NCBI GenBank assembly: GCA_050084985.1
Contig: JBITNC010000001.1
Coordinates: forward strand, 162,006,001-162,070,000
DNA length: 64,000 bases
Origin: Nageia nagi
Lineage: Eukaryota; Pinophyta
Direction of reading: 5' to 3'
Below the pieces are notes generated by a model, which ran no database searches, was not told the DNA's origin, and was given only the letters and a program-made list of their open reading frames with translations. The position numbers and the translations under genes were made by a program. Shown here one piece after another: positions 26,701-37,760 of the stretch (positions are counted from its first letter, which is position 1; every line of letters begins with the position of its first letter).

Positions 26701-29700
26701 CTAATTTCTTTATTGAAGACAATGGGTTGTTCGTCGCTCAAGATAGGATTCGTGAATTGATTGCCAGGTGGGGCAATAGTTATCATGTGATGCATGAGCT
26801 AAGAAGGAAAGTTGTCGGCATGCCAATAATATTGAAGTGTTGTCATCAATTCTTTTACCAATATGATTGGTTGTTCTACGCTGTTTTGAAGTGTCAAGAT
26901 TTCATCCAAGTTCGGACAAATTTCAAAGTAGACATGAAGAAACAACTAGCGGAATACCAATTTGATCTAAGGCTGATCGAGGAAGATGGACGCAGCAGGG
27001 ACTATTCCATAGTAATAAATGAGGTCCAGCTGATGATCAACACTTACCTCGAAACTGAAGATATTAATGTCCTCAAATCTGGCAAACACCTCAAATATGG
27101 TAGCAATATGGCAGTATGGTGCAGCGAAATGAGGAAGATTTCAAAGACCATCATCACATAGCTGTTGGCAAATGAAGGGATAATAGAGATCCTCAACAAT
27201 GGAGTCAAGAACAGAGAAATTTTCATGGGCACGAACTTCAAAGCCACCATCGCATCACATGTGCAAAACGCAAATCAACCACCATAATTTTTGTCACTTT
27301 TGAAAATTTTGTAAATCAATCAACCAGGAAAGTTGAGCACCAAAACTCGACTAACCTTGCTCTCATGATCAGTCAACCTGGCAAGTAGAGCATCCAAAGT
27401 TAGCTGACTTAGTCGTAGCAGGCAACTATGTAATATTTTAATTTTTTTTTTTAGAATTTCGGCAACACTTGGAAACCCTAGAAATTTTATAAATAGAACC
27501 CAAGGGGTCACTTTTATGTAGATTGAAAGTTTGAAACTTTTCAAAGAATGAAAATTTTGAGAAAAAGTTCAAATTTTTTGTAAAAGGAGAAAAATTGTAA
27601 AAACTTTTATGTAAATCTTTTACAAAGACAATACAAAGTGGTTAATGCAAAAACTTGAATTTGACGCTTTTCATATTGATGCTATGGATTGATTTTTTGA
27701 GGGCACTCATAGTGGGTTTGTGTACTTTTGTTTTATTCCTTTGAAAGCTCTTGGGCTTTAGGGAAGTTATCTCTGAAAAATATTAAAAAGTGCTTGAAGC
27801 CTACCTATGTTTGTTGCTTGGTCCTTAGCATGCAAGTTGATTGGGTATTCTATGTCAGTTTCTACTTCTATGACATCTTGTTAGGTCCTTCATCCAAAAC
27901 CATGATCCATTCAAAACCATGATCCATTCACTTTGAGACTTTCCATTTCCATTCAATTGAATCCGTCCTATTCGTAGAGAATCGACAATTGGCATTCCTC
28001 CCCACTCCTCTTTGAAGCATTTCTAACGTGAAGTTGTTTGCTTGCAAAGTTGGATAAATTGGATGAAGAGTCCTGAACCGATCCGGAAGAGATTAACTCT
28101 TAGACACTTTCCTGTCAGTGAACCTCAACCTCATATCTAACCAAGTATTCTTTCTTTCTCCAAGGTGTTTTCCTTCACTTATTTACAGTATTACCTTTAC
28201 GCTTTCTTTATGTTTTCTTTATGCTTTCATACCAAATATGATCGTTAAGTCCACACACAAAAGCTCCGAACAAACTCTATACATCAAAAAATAAAACATC
28301 GTTGGTTAATAGACTGTATACCTCTCATTCCATTCCATTGAGGCTGATTCCAAAGAGGGATACCGCACTTTATTTCTATATCTATCCCTCTTCAGAAAAC
28401 ACACCGAGCGAACAAATCTTACGTCGTCACGACATTAGGGTCGTTGGCAGGGTGTTTCAACAAGAGCTTTGGAGGTACACAGTCCTTTTCAACCAAAGGA
28501 ATTGGTAATGCATTCCCAACTATGTTGCTTGGGATCTCATAAGTTCCGCCCACGATATTCAAAGTGTCCCGCACGGGAAAGAAAAGCATCCCAACATATA
28601 ACATATTAACAACCATTGGATATTACACTCTCTATAATAGTATCATGTATTAAGGATTATGTGTATACTCTCTATTACACTTTGCTTTGTAATTGTGTAC
28701 CTAAATCACTTTTGTTATCTCAAGCTTTCTTAAGTTTGGGGAGGTCCCAAAGAACAACTGTGATCTGGAAAAATGTTGATGAGAGTTAAAGGCTTTACCC
28801 TAACCCTTGTATGCCTTGTTTTGCTTCCATGGAAGTATAAAGTTTCACTTTCTTGTATCTATGTATGTAGCACTGTTGCCATGTGCTTCTGTGGGGTTTA
28901 CTCTTTTCTTGGGTCTATTACTCTTGTTAAACTCTCTTATGCTGTTTCACTTAAAGCAGGAGCAGGAGATGCTTCGCAACTTATATAGTGGGTTTCTCAT
29001 CACAAGCAAATTTCAGCATCGACACAAATGGTATTGGTTTGAGATTTAGGATCCCCACTCTTCTATTTGCACTATTCACTAGTTACACAACATTATTTCC
29101 AGCTAACTGTTGAATACTGCATTTCATTTGGCCTTCATTTAAGATATATATTGAATTCAATTGCCAATAAGAATGCCTGTACCACACTGTTGAAGGGGCT
29201 CCACAATTTCCCATGAAGTATAAAACTCTTTCATATAAAATAAAAAGGCCTCAAAATGTAAACAGAAAAGGTGTTTTCTGGCATTGAATAGCCATTATAG
29301 GCTCATCTAACAGTCTTCTGATGATGAAGTCTATGATGTTCCTCATCATATTGAAGACATGCTCGAGGTTGAGGAAATTGATCTAGAGAAATGATTTTGT
29401 ATATGACTCCGACCACAGCCTCCTCAGCACTCATTACAGAACATAATCAACAGAGGACTATAAATTTAGGAAATATCACCTAAAGACTTAACCTCCATGC
29501 TTATACATTCTACTCAAGGATGTTTTTAACGAAGCAACAGCTTTTAGGTTCATCCTCTAGATCTTGAGAAGCAAGCTCCTCTCAAAAATCTGTTGAATGC
29601 TCACACCCATCTCCCCAACTCCTTACCAAGGTGATTACAGATTTGCCCTATTTTCTATGCTGGGTTCGGTGAGCTCTTCTATATATGTGTTTTGAAGGCC

Positions 29701-32700
29701 AGTTGAAATTTTATAAGATGGACTGCAGCTATAGGACAAATTCCAACCATAAATGCAAGCATCAATGGTTTCTAGATTTCAATCATGCTTGCCATATACT
29801 TAGCTCCAATCCAGTTTGGTTCAACTTGCACATCTTGCTCCTACATTTCTGAACAGAAAAAGCATCAACTATTATTGGAATCTACCTTAGGAGGTTTACA
29901 ACTATATGCAAGAAAAAAGTTAACAGAAACATCTCAATGTGCCCTTTGATTTGCATTGTAACAGACTTTAGCAAATATTGAAATAAGGAAAAATAATAAA
30001 ATGACCATAGCCATTGTGTTTTTGTGATAATGATGCAACAAACACCCCGCCCATTCCAGGAACTGAAGAAACTGCAAGAAATAATGATTCACAAGAGTCA
30101 AATGAACAAGAAGCAAAATATGAGGGAAAAGGGTGGCCTAGAAATTTGGGAAGTGAAATTTTCTCCAATTTGGATGCAAATAAGATTGCTAAAAAAATAG
30201 GAATGACCATTGTCCTTTGGTTCCTAAGGACGATATGTAGTCTTCTGAAACTATAGGTGTAACCTGGAGTAGAGTATCCAAGGATTTTAAATATGTTATT
30301 TAGAGATATGCAAGGAAAGTGGTCAATTATGATTCAATATTTATAACAGTGTTGAATTTTCAAGTGTTTGAAATTCATGTGTATATTAGATGTACGCTAT
30401 AACCACATACCCTAATGTTGAATTTCTTGTTGCATCACCACACCAATTACCTTACCTCTCCTCTATGTTACGATATTTGACAAATTTCATTGTACAAGTT
30501 TGGAATTCATCAATTGTCTGTCTTGGTCGAGTTTAATAGATTTTGTCTATCGATAAAATTTGTTTTTCAATCAGTCTGTGCTTCAGTCTCAAATCTGCAA
30601 GGGAGAAACCAAATGCCCCGACGGCCATTCAAAACCATGACCTGCCTTCCCTTCCTTTGTCCATTTGTTGACGGCTATTTTCTCTGAGCATTTTCCACCT
30701 TTTCAACAGGGTACACAATCTTAACAGAATGACTTCCCCACCTCATTTTCCAACCTCATCTCCTGTTGGTAAAATTTTAACTGTGTGGATTTCTTGTAGT
30801 GTCTTATGCACCACCTAAGTTTTGTCCAGAAGGTTTCAGACTGCTTGGCCTTGATCTTCTGCCTGCTTCCCATGAAACAATTAAATAGGTGGTGCCTGTA
30901 AAATGTTCTCCCCCTATTTCATCAAAGTGTCCCCTACCTCGTACTTCAAAAAAACATAGAATTTCTGCTTTATAAATTCAGATTTAACATTTTCAAAATA
31001 TTTCATATTTTAAATGTTTTAATGTTTAATATTGGCTATTTTAATGTTTTAATACTTTAATATTTAATATTCAACATTTTGATTTTCCATATAAAAAAAA
31101 TAAAATTTCAATATTTAATATTATACCATTTTGATTATTTAAGTTTTATAATATTTTAGCATGTATGTACTTTCTCAAATTTCATGCCAAATTTTTTTCA
31201 AACTTCAAAGCCTGCAGAATTTCTTTCGAACTTCAAACTTGCTGAACACGAACCTGGTAACTTAGCCTCTCCTGATGACTAAGTATAATCTTTAACCTGA
31301 CATTGCAGTAATTGTTGTATTAGTATTAGTTGTGTGTATAAATGTTGATGTGGAGTTCTCTTGAATGCCCTTCAAATTTATATAGCTCTTTTTGCCTTCC
31401 TCACCTCAACTTGGGACTTTCATGACATGTATTACCAAACAAAGTACACTAAAAATTAATCATATCATTGACTGATTGTAAGCACTTCCACTTCCATAAT
31501 TTTAGACCATTTTTAAGTTTAGGAAGAACAAAAGTGACTTTTTAAACACAAAGAGAAAGAGGCCTGAATGGCTATGCAACAGCTAGTACCGGAAACTACA
31601 CCCATCTTGCTAAATTTGACATAGCAAAAATATATAACATAATCATCTTAAAATAACGGAATGATTATCTAGATAGAAAGACACAAAATGGCAAACTACC
31701 TGCTGGTATGAAAGTGAAATCAGCAATTCTTTTCTCAATGTTTCTAATTTTTTTATCTTGTCCACGGTTTAAAAATGTTCCTGAGCTTGTTCGTACTCTG
31801 CAACATACAATAGGTGGAAAATGAGAAACAAATGACATAATCAAAACATAAAGAGATTTAAAAGCATCAATACAAGAAAGATTCAAGAACAAACCTGCTA
31901 TCTTTACTTTTTCCAGTTTCACTATCCACCACGGTTGACTTTACCATATGTGGCTTTGCAAGAGAAATTAAATAGTCACACTCCTCCCGACTCTGTTGAA
32001 TACACCGAAAGACAAGTAACATATAATGTTTCTGTTTTCCAAAAACTCCTAATGCCCACAACAATCCAGTCACACATTATTTAGTAAAATTTGCTATCAA
32101 TTTACACCTTTTGCTCAGCTAGTTTATCGCTAGCCAGTATTCAAATCATAAACAGCCAGTTATGCTTATATACCACACAACTTTAAACAGGCTAATTCTT
32201 TTCCATGGTTGAACCAAAAAACAGGAAACAAACTTGCATGTCAGTGTTCTTGTCTATGAGGAATTCGGGAATCAGAAAGCACCAAGATGTCCAAGAATAC
32301 CTTTGTGTGCAAACATTTTCAGGCTTGCCAACAACATGATAAGTTTCCAACTTAAAAGAAAAGCATTTGCAGTTTTCAGCCAATTATTTTACAATTCAAT
32401 TCAACTAGTCTTAATTTTTCTCACTTTTAGAATAGATTTTGAAAATATCAAATCAATGCTTCCTGCAACGTTAACCCTAAATTGGAAAGTGGAATCATCC
32501 TTTGTCCCCAAAGTGTTTCGATATTTCTACTGACCTTGTTTCAAATGTCATAGAAATTCGTTCCCTTCAAGACCCACATACAAGTTGGATGTGCAGGCAT
32601 GTAAGAGATTGTTTACTCCAAATGGAGGTTTGAGTGATACAGTAGAAGCTGTTGTGGTTCAGCTAAATTACACAATTTGTTGCACTTGGAATATGGATTC

Positions 32701-34216
32701 CAAGGGTCGCTTCCAAGAACTTTGAGTTTGGATTATCCTTTTCCAACTAGACTTCGGTGCCAGCTTAGGAATATAGAGTCATACAATAAGCCTTATTTAC
32801 TACTCTAAACATTTAATGGCATTTGCTAAATAACAACACAGGGAGAAACATTTATGCATACCAGAAAATTATGGTAAAGGATGGCCCGAGGCTCCCATGA
32901 AAGAACCTCAGCCCACTGCTTTGGTTCATTCATTTCATCAGTCACTCCATCACCCCTGCATAACAAAAATTAAGTAACACAGTAACCACTTATGAACCTT
33001 TCACGGGCCTACTTCGATATGAAAATATGTGACCAGATTGGGTAAATTTAAGTGCCAAAACTCAAACTTTGTTGAATAGCTGAGAATGACAAAATGATTT
33101 CTAAGGAACCATGTTAAATGAAAAAGTTAAAAACAATAATAACCTAATTTAAAAACCAAAAGAAACAATAAATTCATTAATAATATTGAACTCTTTTTGT
33201 TACTATGTTTTCACATGCTTATTAAATTCAAGTTAGGTTTTCATACTCAGTTTCATGATTATCTTTGCAGAAAAAAAAAAACAAGACAAAAGTATATACA
33301 CATTAAATAAAATCCTATTTTTATTACTATGATGCTTATGATATTTATGTAAGGTATTTTGTACTTCTTTCGTGCTTATATTTTTCAAATAATTCTTCAA
33401 CAGAAACATCAAATTCTATTCTCCTTCCGACCACCTTCTTGAATTATGGAACCGAACAAGAACTTGATAACTTCAATACAAATTATATGTTACATTAAAA
33501 ACCAATCCCTGGGGTAAAATGAGATGAGCTTTACGCGTTAAATAAGTGGATCTTTTGATGGAAAACGTCTAGTTAGCATCCCCAAAGAAAATAAGTTCTT
33601 AAATTGTTGAAATTGGGTGGTAACTGGGTGATCTTTGACATCCGAGATCACCCAATTAAATCGAGTTACCGCAAGTAAATGGTTTATAGAAAATGCTATA
33701 GGAAGAAAAATTTAAAGAGAACATGGTCCTTGATCCAGTAGTAAATTACCTTACGGTTAAATTCCCCACCAAGGTTTCAAACCAGGCTTATACATGTTGC
33801 AAAAGCTTCTCTACGGAATGCATGTTTCCCTTTATTATTAAGCTCAGATTAATGTCCTGATGAGCCTAAATACCTATAGGGGGGGGAGAAAATGAAACTG
33901 CACACTAATGCAGATAGAAAGCACAGATCTGAAACTGAAAACTGCAAATGAATTGGGTAATTTCCCTGTTAAGCAAATAACAAAGAGTGAAATGCAATTG
34001 GGCATACTTGGTCTGCGTTTCTTGAACATTCTTGACGACTGGATTTGCAAGGCCTTCGGGTGATCTGCTGTTGACGGGCAACGAAACAATTCCCAGCGCT
34101 AACAGCATCAACAGCACCACCGACAGCATCAGCAACATTGTCAAAACCAGCGTGCATGTCGATCTCCCCCCAATTCCTGCTGATTTCTGATAATGCAACC
34201 GCCCTCCCTTGGCCAT
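17697..34216 (-). CDS. P4H: Prolyl 4-hydroxylase, type II membrane protein, seven exons
   Basis: 2-oxoglutarate/Fe(II) dioxygenase that hydroxylates proline in cell-wall glycoproteins such as extensins and arabinogalactan proteins; the family acts in ER and Golgi. Seven exons on the minus strand join with matching phase and GT..AG sites into 296 codons, close to the usual 280-300. Residues 21-44 are a hydrophobic anchor after a short basic N-terminus. The catalytic domain shows VLSWEPRA, EECDYLISLAKPHM, STVVDSETGKSKDSRVRTSSG, EPHYDYF (iron ligands H186 and D188), GGETVFP, MGDALLFWSM, SLHAGCPV (H272) and GDKW (K282, 2-oxoglutarate). The ATG at 34216 opens MAKGG, as in plant homologues; an in-frame ATG at 34237 would add seven residues. 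No frameshift or stop is seen, so the gene is probably functional. Intron 4 is 13,264 bp. Confidence 0.93.
17982..18169 (-). CDS. P4H: P4H exon 6
   Basis: 188 bp, residues 211-272, SDVEKGGETVFP to DPSSLH, ending on the distal iron-ligand histidine. The acceptor is ATAAAG and the donor GTAGGT. Intron 5 is 136 bp. Confidence 0.93.
18306..18435 (-). CDS. P4H: P4H exon 5
   Basis: 130 bp, residues 168-209, QGEGLQILHYE to TVLMY, with HxD iron ligands in EPHYDYF. The acceptor is TTCACAG and the donor GTATGT. It restores the frame of exon 4 across 13,264 bp: the shared codon becomes Glu, as in homologues. Confidence 0.92.
19110..20070. repeat. Degenerate minisatellite split by a hAT-like element
   Basis: Units of about 45 bp are built on CTTC(A/T)..GAGAT(C/A)..CTGCAG. 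They occur before 19143 and again from about 19907 to 20070, for example CTTCACGGAGATCAACTGCAG and CTTTACGGAGACAACCTGCAG. The transposon at 19144-19896 lies inside one unit. Confidence 0.55.
19144..19896. mobile_element. Non-autonomous hAT-like transposon, TSD GAGATAGC
   Basis: 753 bp, starting CATAGTTATCAAAATCGG and ending with the reverse complement of CAAAGTTGTCAGACTCGG (14 of 18 bases). It is flanked by identical octamers GAGATAGC (19136-19143 and 19897-19904). Inside, GGCCGATTTTT-type blocks are inverted between the ends. There is no transposase. The 8-bp duplication and the termini point to hAT. Confidence 0.8.
20071..20859. other. Intron 4 sequence, no feature resolved
   Basis: No ORF of note. 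The phrase CCCCAAAATGCAGCATTTTGGGG near 20532 is a near-perfect 23-bp palindrome and may mark the edge of the repeat-rich block that follows, but I could not prove a boundary. Confidence 0.35.
20860..21480. repeat. Degenerate minisatellite, about 40-60-bp units
   Basis: A repeated frame of (T)TTGAG(C/T)(C/T)C followed by GGAAATG or AAAATG blocks occurs about 13 times. Landmarks lie near 20874, 20930, 20969, 21028, 21086, 21133, 21174, 21243, 21283, 21320, 21361, 21399 and 21439. ORFs here are by-products of the repeat. Confidence 0.6.
21600..23200. repeat. 183-bp tandem array, nine diverged copies
   Basis: A landmark of the type GGCTAGGCGCAGGTTT recurs at 21667, 21851, 22034, 22217, 22400, 22583, 22765, 22943 and 23128, that is every 178-185 bp. 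Each unit continues with a (C)CATTGGAAATCC block, a GTGAAA.TGGTGCCTA block, a CAAAATTCAAGTTT block and a GCACATTTA(A/G)ACTT block. The units are well diverged, so this is an old array. It ends about 0.8 kb before a long broken plus-strand ORF. Confidence 0.8.
23201..24019 (+). other. Leader upstream of the unassigned ORF
   Basis: A/C-rich sequence with many AAAAC and CCCAAAA runs. TATAAAAG occurs near 23634, about 390 bp upstream of the ATG at 24020, and is a possible promoter for the plus-strand unit. No coding sequence of its own is recognised. Confidence 0.35.
24020..27287 (+). pseudogene. Broken long ORF of unknown family (about 1,090 codons)
   Basis: I do not recognise the product. From the ATG at 24020 (MSIDKKNKELQMEK) coding character continues to TAA at 27285, with in-frame stops near 24143, 24218, 25655, 26610 and 27159 and frame changes near 24330 and between 24600 and 24680. 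The best-preserved part (24683-25657) has many aromatic and charged residues, with landmarks YLFDLEIPQWRSYPRFML, VLRGHADFYLEETDATY and EFCRHLSYLHEKVWCKK, then a lysine-rich patch (KKKKKRG). A Pro/Ser/Asp-rich linker (25721-26083) and a heptad-like, Glu/Lys-rich segment (26460-26720) follow. It lies antisense in intron 4 of P4H, after the 183-bp array. It is probably the protein of a repetitive element. No RT, integrase, protease or transposase motif was found. Confidence 0.6.
27288..28510 (+). other. LTR-like or 3' region after the unassigned ORF
   Basis: Contains TATAAATAG (about 27492), followed by a run of TTGAAACTTTTCAAAGAATG-type sequence, and farther on GACATTAGGGTCGTTGGCAGGG (about 28432). 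The layout resembles an LTR promoter and a primer-site-like end. I could not find a matching second copy upstream, so the class of the element stays open. Confidence 0.3.
28511..31699. other. Rest of intron 4, no gene seen
   Basis: Short ORFs only. At about 31247-31264 GAACCTGGTAACTTAG matches the terminal sequence of the hAT-like element at 6824-7666, so a truncated relative may end here. An acidic plus-strand reading near 29311-29391 (DDEVYDVPHHIEDMLEVEE) has no family resemblance that I can name. Confidence 0.35.
31700..31797 (-). CDS. P4H: P4H exon 4
   Basis: 98 bp, residues 135-166, VRTSSGTFL to FTFIPA. The acceptor is CTGCAG and the donor GTAGTT. The 97-bp intron 3 separates it from exon 3. 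The donor opens the very long intron 4. Confidence 0.93.
31895..31992 (-). CDS. P4H: P4H exon 3
   Basis: 98 bp, residues 102-133 plus two bases, SREECDYLISLAKPHM to SKDS. The acceptor is CAACAG and the donor GTTTGT. Intron 2 is 869 bp. Confidence 0.93.
32862..32955 (-). CDS. P4H: P4H exon 2
   Basis: 94 bp, residues 71-101, including WAEVLSWEPRA and YHNFL. It is bounded by TGCAG upstream and GTATGC downstream. Intron 1 is 1,052 bp. Confidence 0.9.
34008..34216 (-). CDS. P4H: P4H exon 1
   Basis: Encodes residues 1-69 plus two bases: basic N-terminus, hydrophobic anchor and the start of the stem ending ETQTK. The donor is GTATGC. The frame upstream is open to an alternative ATG at 34237. Confidence 0.88.
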
Positions 34217-34634
34217 TTTTAATTCCCCAGAACCCAAGATCGCACCTTAAAACCTCAAAGGGACTGGCAGATCGAAAAGCCAGTAAGAATAATAATGCCC
34301 TCCGAGGTAAGGAAAAACAAAGAACAGCGAGACAAACCCAGAAAAGCGACCACTCAAAGATATGCTTTGAATGATTGGTGTATAGGTAAGCGACCCAGAT
34401 CTGCTGGGTTTTGAATGGATTGTGGCACTTTCTGAGTGAATTTCTTTAATAGTTTTGAACAGTTTCCAATGTGAAACTGAGACCCAGTCCAATCTTGTTT
34501 TTTACAATGAAATTCCAATTTCTTGCCGGATATTAGCAGGTGTGCTGATTCAACTAATTTGTAGACCTACTGTGGAAGGTTTCCTAATTCCTTGACCGGC
34601 GTGCTGTGGGGGGTCGGCCAAGTGGTGAATTCAT

Positions 34635-34642
34635 CTTATAAA
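34635..34642 (-). promoter_or_regulatory. Candidate TATA box of P4H
   Basis: The minus strand reads TTTATAAG about 420 nt upstream of the ATG at 34216. It would imply a leader of roughly 390 nt if no 5' intron exists. No other TATA-like site lies closer. Confidence 0.3.
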
Positions 34643-35779
34643 TGATGGATAATGTAGTACTGTTCATGGCTTGGGATTGTTGACTTTGGAAGAGGTTGTG
34701 GGCCGTGGGGCCTCCATGAGAGCTTGCATACAGAGATCAAAATAAATAATATCATGTTTAAACATTTTTCTTGGGGTTGGAATTAAGAGGTTTTTTCATC
34801 TATAGAGGATATCATTTTCATTGTATATGTTTTCATCTCAATATAATTTGTGTAGTAAAGGTAAAAGGTAAATTATATTAACATTTATTGGAGATCAATT
34901 CATTTATGGAATGAACAATTTGTAGTAGGCTATTACATAGTATGTATGTTTCGTATTGAGAATGAAATATGGGACATAGGTCACAACAAGGTTAACACAT
35001 GATCAACTCAACCAACAACCAAGACATACATTCTTCTTAGAGGGGATTCATTGCAATAATAAAACTTATCGATTGCATTTTTTATTATGTTTTATTTTAA
35101 AAAAATGAAATTTGAACTTGAGTTTGATATATTTTACTTATTAATTCATCTAGAGAAAAATTATTTTATGTTTAAATATTTTATTATAATTATTATCAAA
35201 TTTTGAATTTGCTATGTAAACTTTTAAAGTTTATCTTTATAATTTTTGTGTAATTTGATGATAAATATAAATTTATCAAAAGTTTGACACATCATCAACT
35301 TATCTTTTGTGGATACTAAATTTATCTCTTGAACTTTTAAAGGTTTGATCTCCCAATTGATTTTTAAGTTTTTTGAAATTCATATTTAGATTATTACTCT
35401 TCTTTTAAGTATTTAGTTCATTTGACATATTTAAATATTTCAATTTATGAATAAAATTTTGAATATGAACTTACTCTTACACAAAATACAATTATATTAC
35501 ATTTTTTTTTGACATTTTTATCATATTTTTCAAGTAAATGATAGATCTTGTTCATAATATTTACCACTATTCTCTACTATATTCATGATCATTTTTCAAA
35601 CTCTTCAAACAACACAAAGATACATGAAGACTGTATTTTCATTATTAATTGATAGTAAATGTAGCATTCACATTACATGCCACATTCAAATATATTTATA
35701 TGTATTTATCCATCCTAAATAGATATGTCCCAAACTCATCTTAAACATTATATATTATTCTTAAGCTATATCATTTTTA
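34643..35779. other. Upstream flank of P4H, AT-rich
   Basis: No gene. From about 34740 the composition becomes strongly AT-rich and the text resembles old transposon debris, which marks the probable limit of the host promoter region. Confidence 0.4.
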
Positions 35780-36720
35780 TGTCATATAAATGCATTTGTC
35801 TATATATTTATTCTTTTATGTAAATTATTTACAGATAAAATTCTACTTAATCATTAGTATTTATCTTTCATGTTTCATAATAAAATCAATATGTAATATC
35901 ATTTGTTAAAAATATGAAAAATAAAATAAAAACTAATCAAATAAGAAGAGTATCTAAATAAGAAGATTTAGAGGGACTAGTTTAATTGACTCAACCTTCA
36001 TTACCATAAATTATAAGTTGGTACTAAGTATTCTAGATTATTCTCGATCATTGTATATCAATTTTATGTCATACAAATAAATCTATATATATTCTTTTGA
36101 TGTAAAATATTTGCAAACATAATTATACTTTATCATTAATATTTATCTTTCATATTTCATGATAGAATCAATATGTGATATGATCAACATTTACCACCAT
36201 AAGAAAAGAATCCAAGTAAGAAGGAGGTTTGAAGATACCATTCCCACTAACCCAACCTCATTATCATAAATTATAAGGTCATCTTAAGCATTCTATATTA
36301 TATATATCGTTATGTCAAGTCAACATTTAATGTCCTTTAAACCTATTTGTTTATAGGACCTATCAAGAGTTTTCAAATTATATGATCACCAATATATGGG
36401 ATTAGAATATATTCAATGTACATGCCTTCAGACCTACTTATCTCCCAAATCCTAACAAAATATTTACAAACACAATTATACGTTATCATTGGTGTTTATG
36501 TTTCATGATAAAATCAATATGTGATATTATCAACATTTCTTAGAAATATGAATAATAAAATAAAAATTATCAAATAAGTATATTTGAATAAAAATACTAT
36601 TTATCAAAAATATGATGAGCATTCATCACCACAAGAAGAGCATCAAAGTAAGAAGGTTTAGAGGCAACACTTCCACCAACTCACCACTCGTGATTACCAT
36701 AAATGATATAAATCATAAAC
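35780..36720. repeat. Three diverged copies of a roughly 300-350-bp repeat
   Basis: Each copy has, in order: TTTACA(G/A)A..A(T/A)AATT, ATCATT(A/G)(G/A)T(A/G)TTTAT, TTTCAT(G/A)ATA(A/G)AATCAATATGT(A/G)ATAT, a GTAAGAAG(G/A) block and a TTACCATAAATTATA-type block. AATCAATATGT lies at about 35884, 36167 and 36508. Confidence 0.6.
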
Positions 36721-36789
36721 AAAATAGGATTCGCCACAAGGGAAGAGCATTTAGCATCAACCTTAGGAGACACCAAAGTTTTTAAGGGA

Positions 36790-36837
36790 ATATATATATA
36801 TATATAGTGTGTGTGTGTGTGTATGTGTGTGTGTGTG
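36790..36837. repeat. (TA)n(GT)n microsatellite
   Basis: A run of TA dinucleotides followed directly by GT dinucleotides with one A interruption. Confidence 0.9.
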
Positions 36838-36888
36838 ATCTCTACATTAGTGTCACAATACCACATTAACATCATAATATTTTTTTAT

Positions 36889-37035
36889 GTCATCTTATGA
36901 AATAATGAAGAAACACCTCTACTTATAGAGGTGTGAAGAGGAAGTTTTCGAATAACTTTCATTTCTAATATGGTGTGATACATAATACCATTTAAAAATC
37001 CTCTTAAAGAGGAGTTACAAATGAATCATCCTCAT
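36889..37035. mobile_element. Left part of a MITE split by the outer LTR element
   Basis: Starts GTCATCTTATGA. The exact reverse complement TCATAAGATGAC lies at 62651-62662, just outside the other end of the LTR element. Without the 25.6-kb insertion the two would be the ends of one inverted-repeat element of about 175 bp. The left part also holds a perfect hairpin, ACACCTCTA/TAGAGGTGT (about 36915-36935). Confidence 0.6.
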
Positions 37036-37760
37036 TGTAGACCCAAAAGTGTGTAAATAATAAATAAATACACAAATAAATATAAATGTGGTCCACGAAT
37101 ACAATGAATAACAGCTCTATATCAGATTACAAGCAATATACATTAAACATATGAACCTAATATAAAGTGAGGCTTGTAGCCAATATATGTACATTCCTCA
37201 AGAGTAGATAACAATGAACATTCAAAGGATCATGATAAGATTTCAGATGATCTCGTAACAAATATTCGCTAGAGTGATATCACGAGTCATTCCCTAAAGT
37301 TTGAACCTCTCAATCTAGAAGGCGCATGTCATTAGCACCATATGAGTCACATGTTGTTGAAGAGGTTGTTTTGTGTTGTGCACAAGAGAGAGATTACAGA
37401 GCTCAAAGAGTTAACAAATTCTCAAAAATAGGTGGCATAAAGAGACACCATTGGTACAATGTTTAGGACAACCACCTATTAGAGAGTTCCAATAGGGATG
37501 TTAACCTTCATCTCCAGTATTTATAACCTACAAAGAAATAGAAAGGGGTGAAAGCCGACAAATAGCAATAATAATAATCATTTCAATATTAAAGATAACT
37601 TAAAATATAAACCATGGTATATGATACTACATTGGCCCTAGCACATGGTATTACAATATAATAGCATTTTATCTTTATTTATACATTATTATCTTTTAAT
37701 CATTTAATGTGCTAAATATGATTTATTAAACAAATAATAAATCATTTTTAGGTGTCTACA
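37036..37760 (-). repeat. 3' LTR of the outer Gypsy-type element
   Basis: 725 bp, from TGTAGACCC to GGTGTCTACA as read on the plus strand, with perfect TGTAGAC/GTCTACA termini. Its partner at 61897-62629 matches along its length, with numerous mostly transitional differences. Confidence 0.88.

Larger units (their letters stand above)
18436..31699 (-). other. P4H intron 4 (13.3 kb), filled with repeats
   Basis: Begins GTAGTT at 31699 and ends TTCACAG at 18436 in the minus reading. It contains a hAT-like element, two minisatellite-type regions, a broken long ORF on the plus strand and LTR-like sequence. No extra P4H exon is needed, because the conserved residues on both sides are contiguous in the family. 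Confidence 0.85.

Noticed and set aside
20519-28640. A single LTR element spanning the arrays and the unassigned ORF
   Set aside because: I compared the two flanks for a repeated LTR and a 5-bp duplication and found none, so one continuous element is not claimed.
30014-30256. Acidic 80-residue plus-strand ORF (GTEETARNNDSQESNEQE)
   Set aside because: Lies inside P4H intron 4, short, no family match and no neighbouring exons. It could be part of a lost element, but that cannot be supported.
33905-34237. Reading exon 1 of P4H as a separate 110-residue protein
   Set aside because: The conserved GTATGC donor at 34007 and phase match with exon 2 show that the reading past 34008 is intron.
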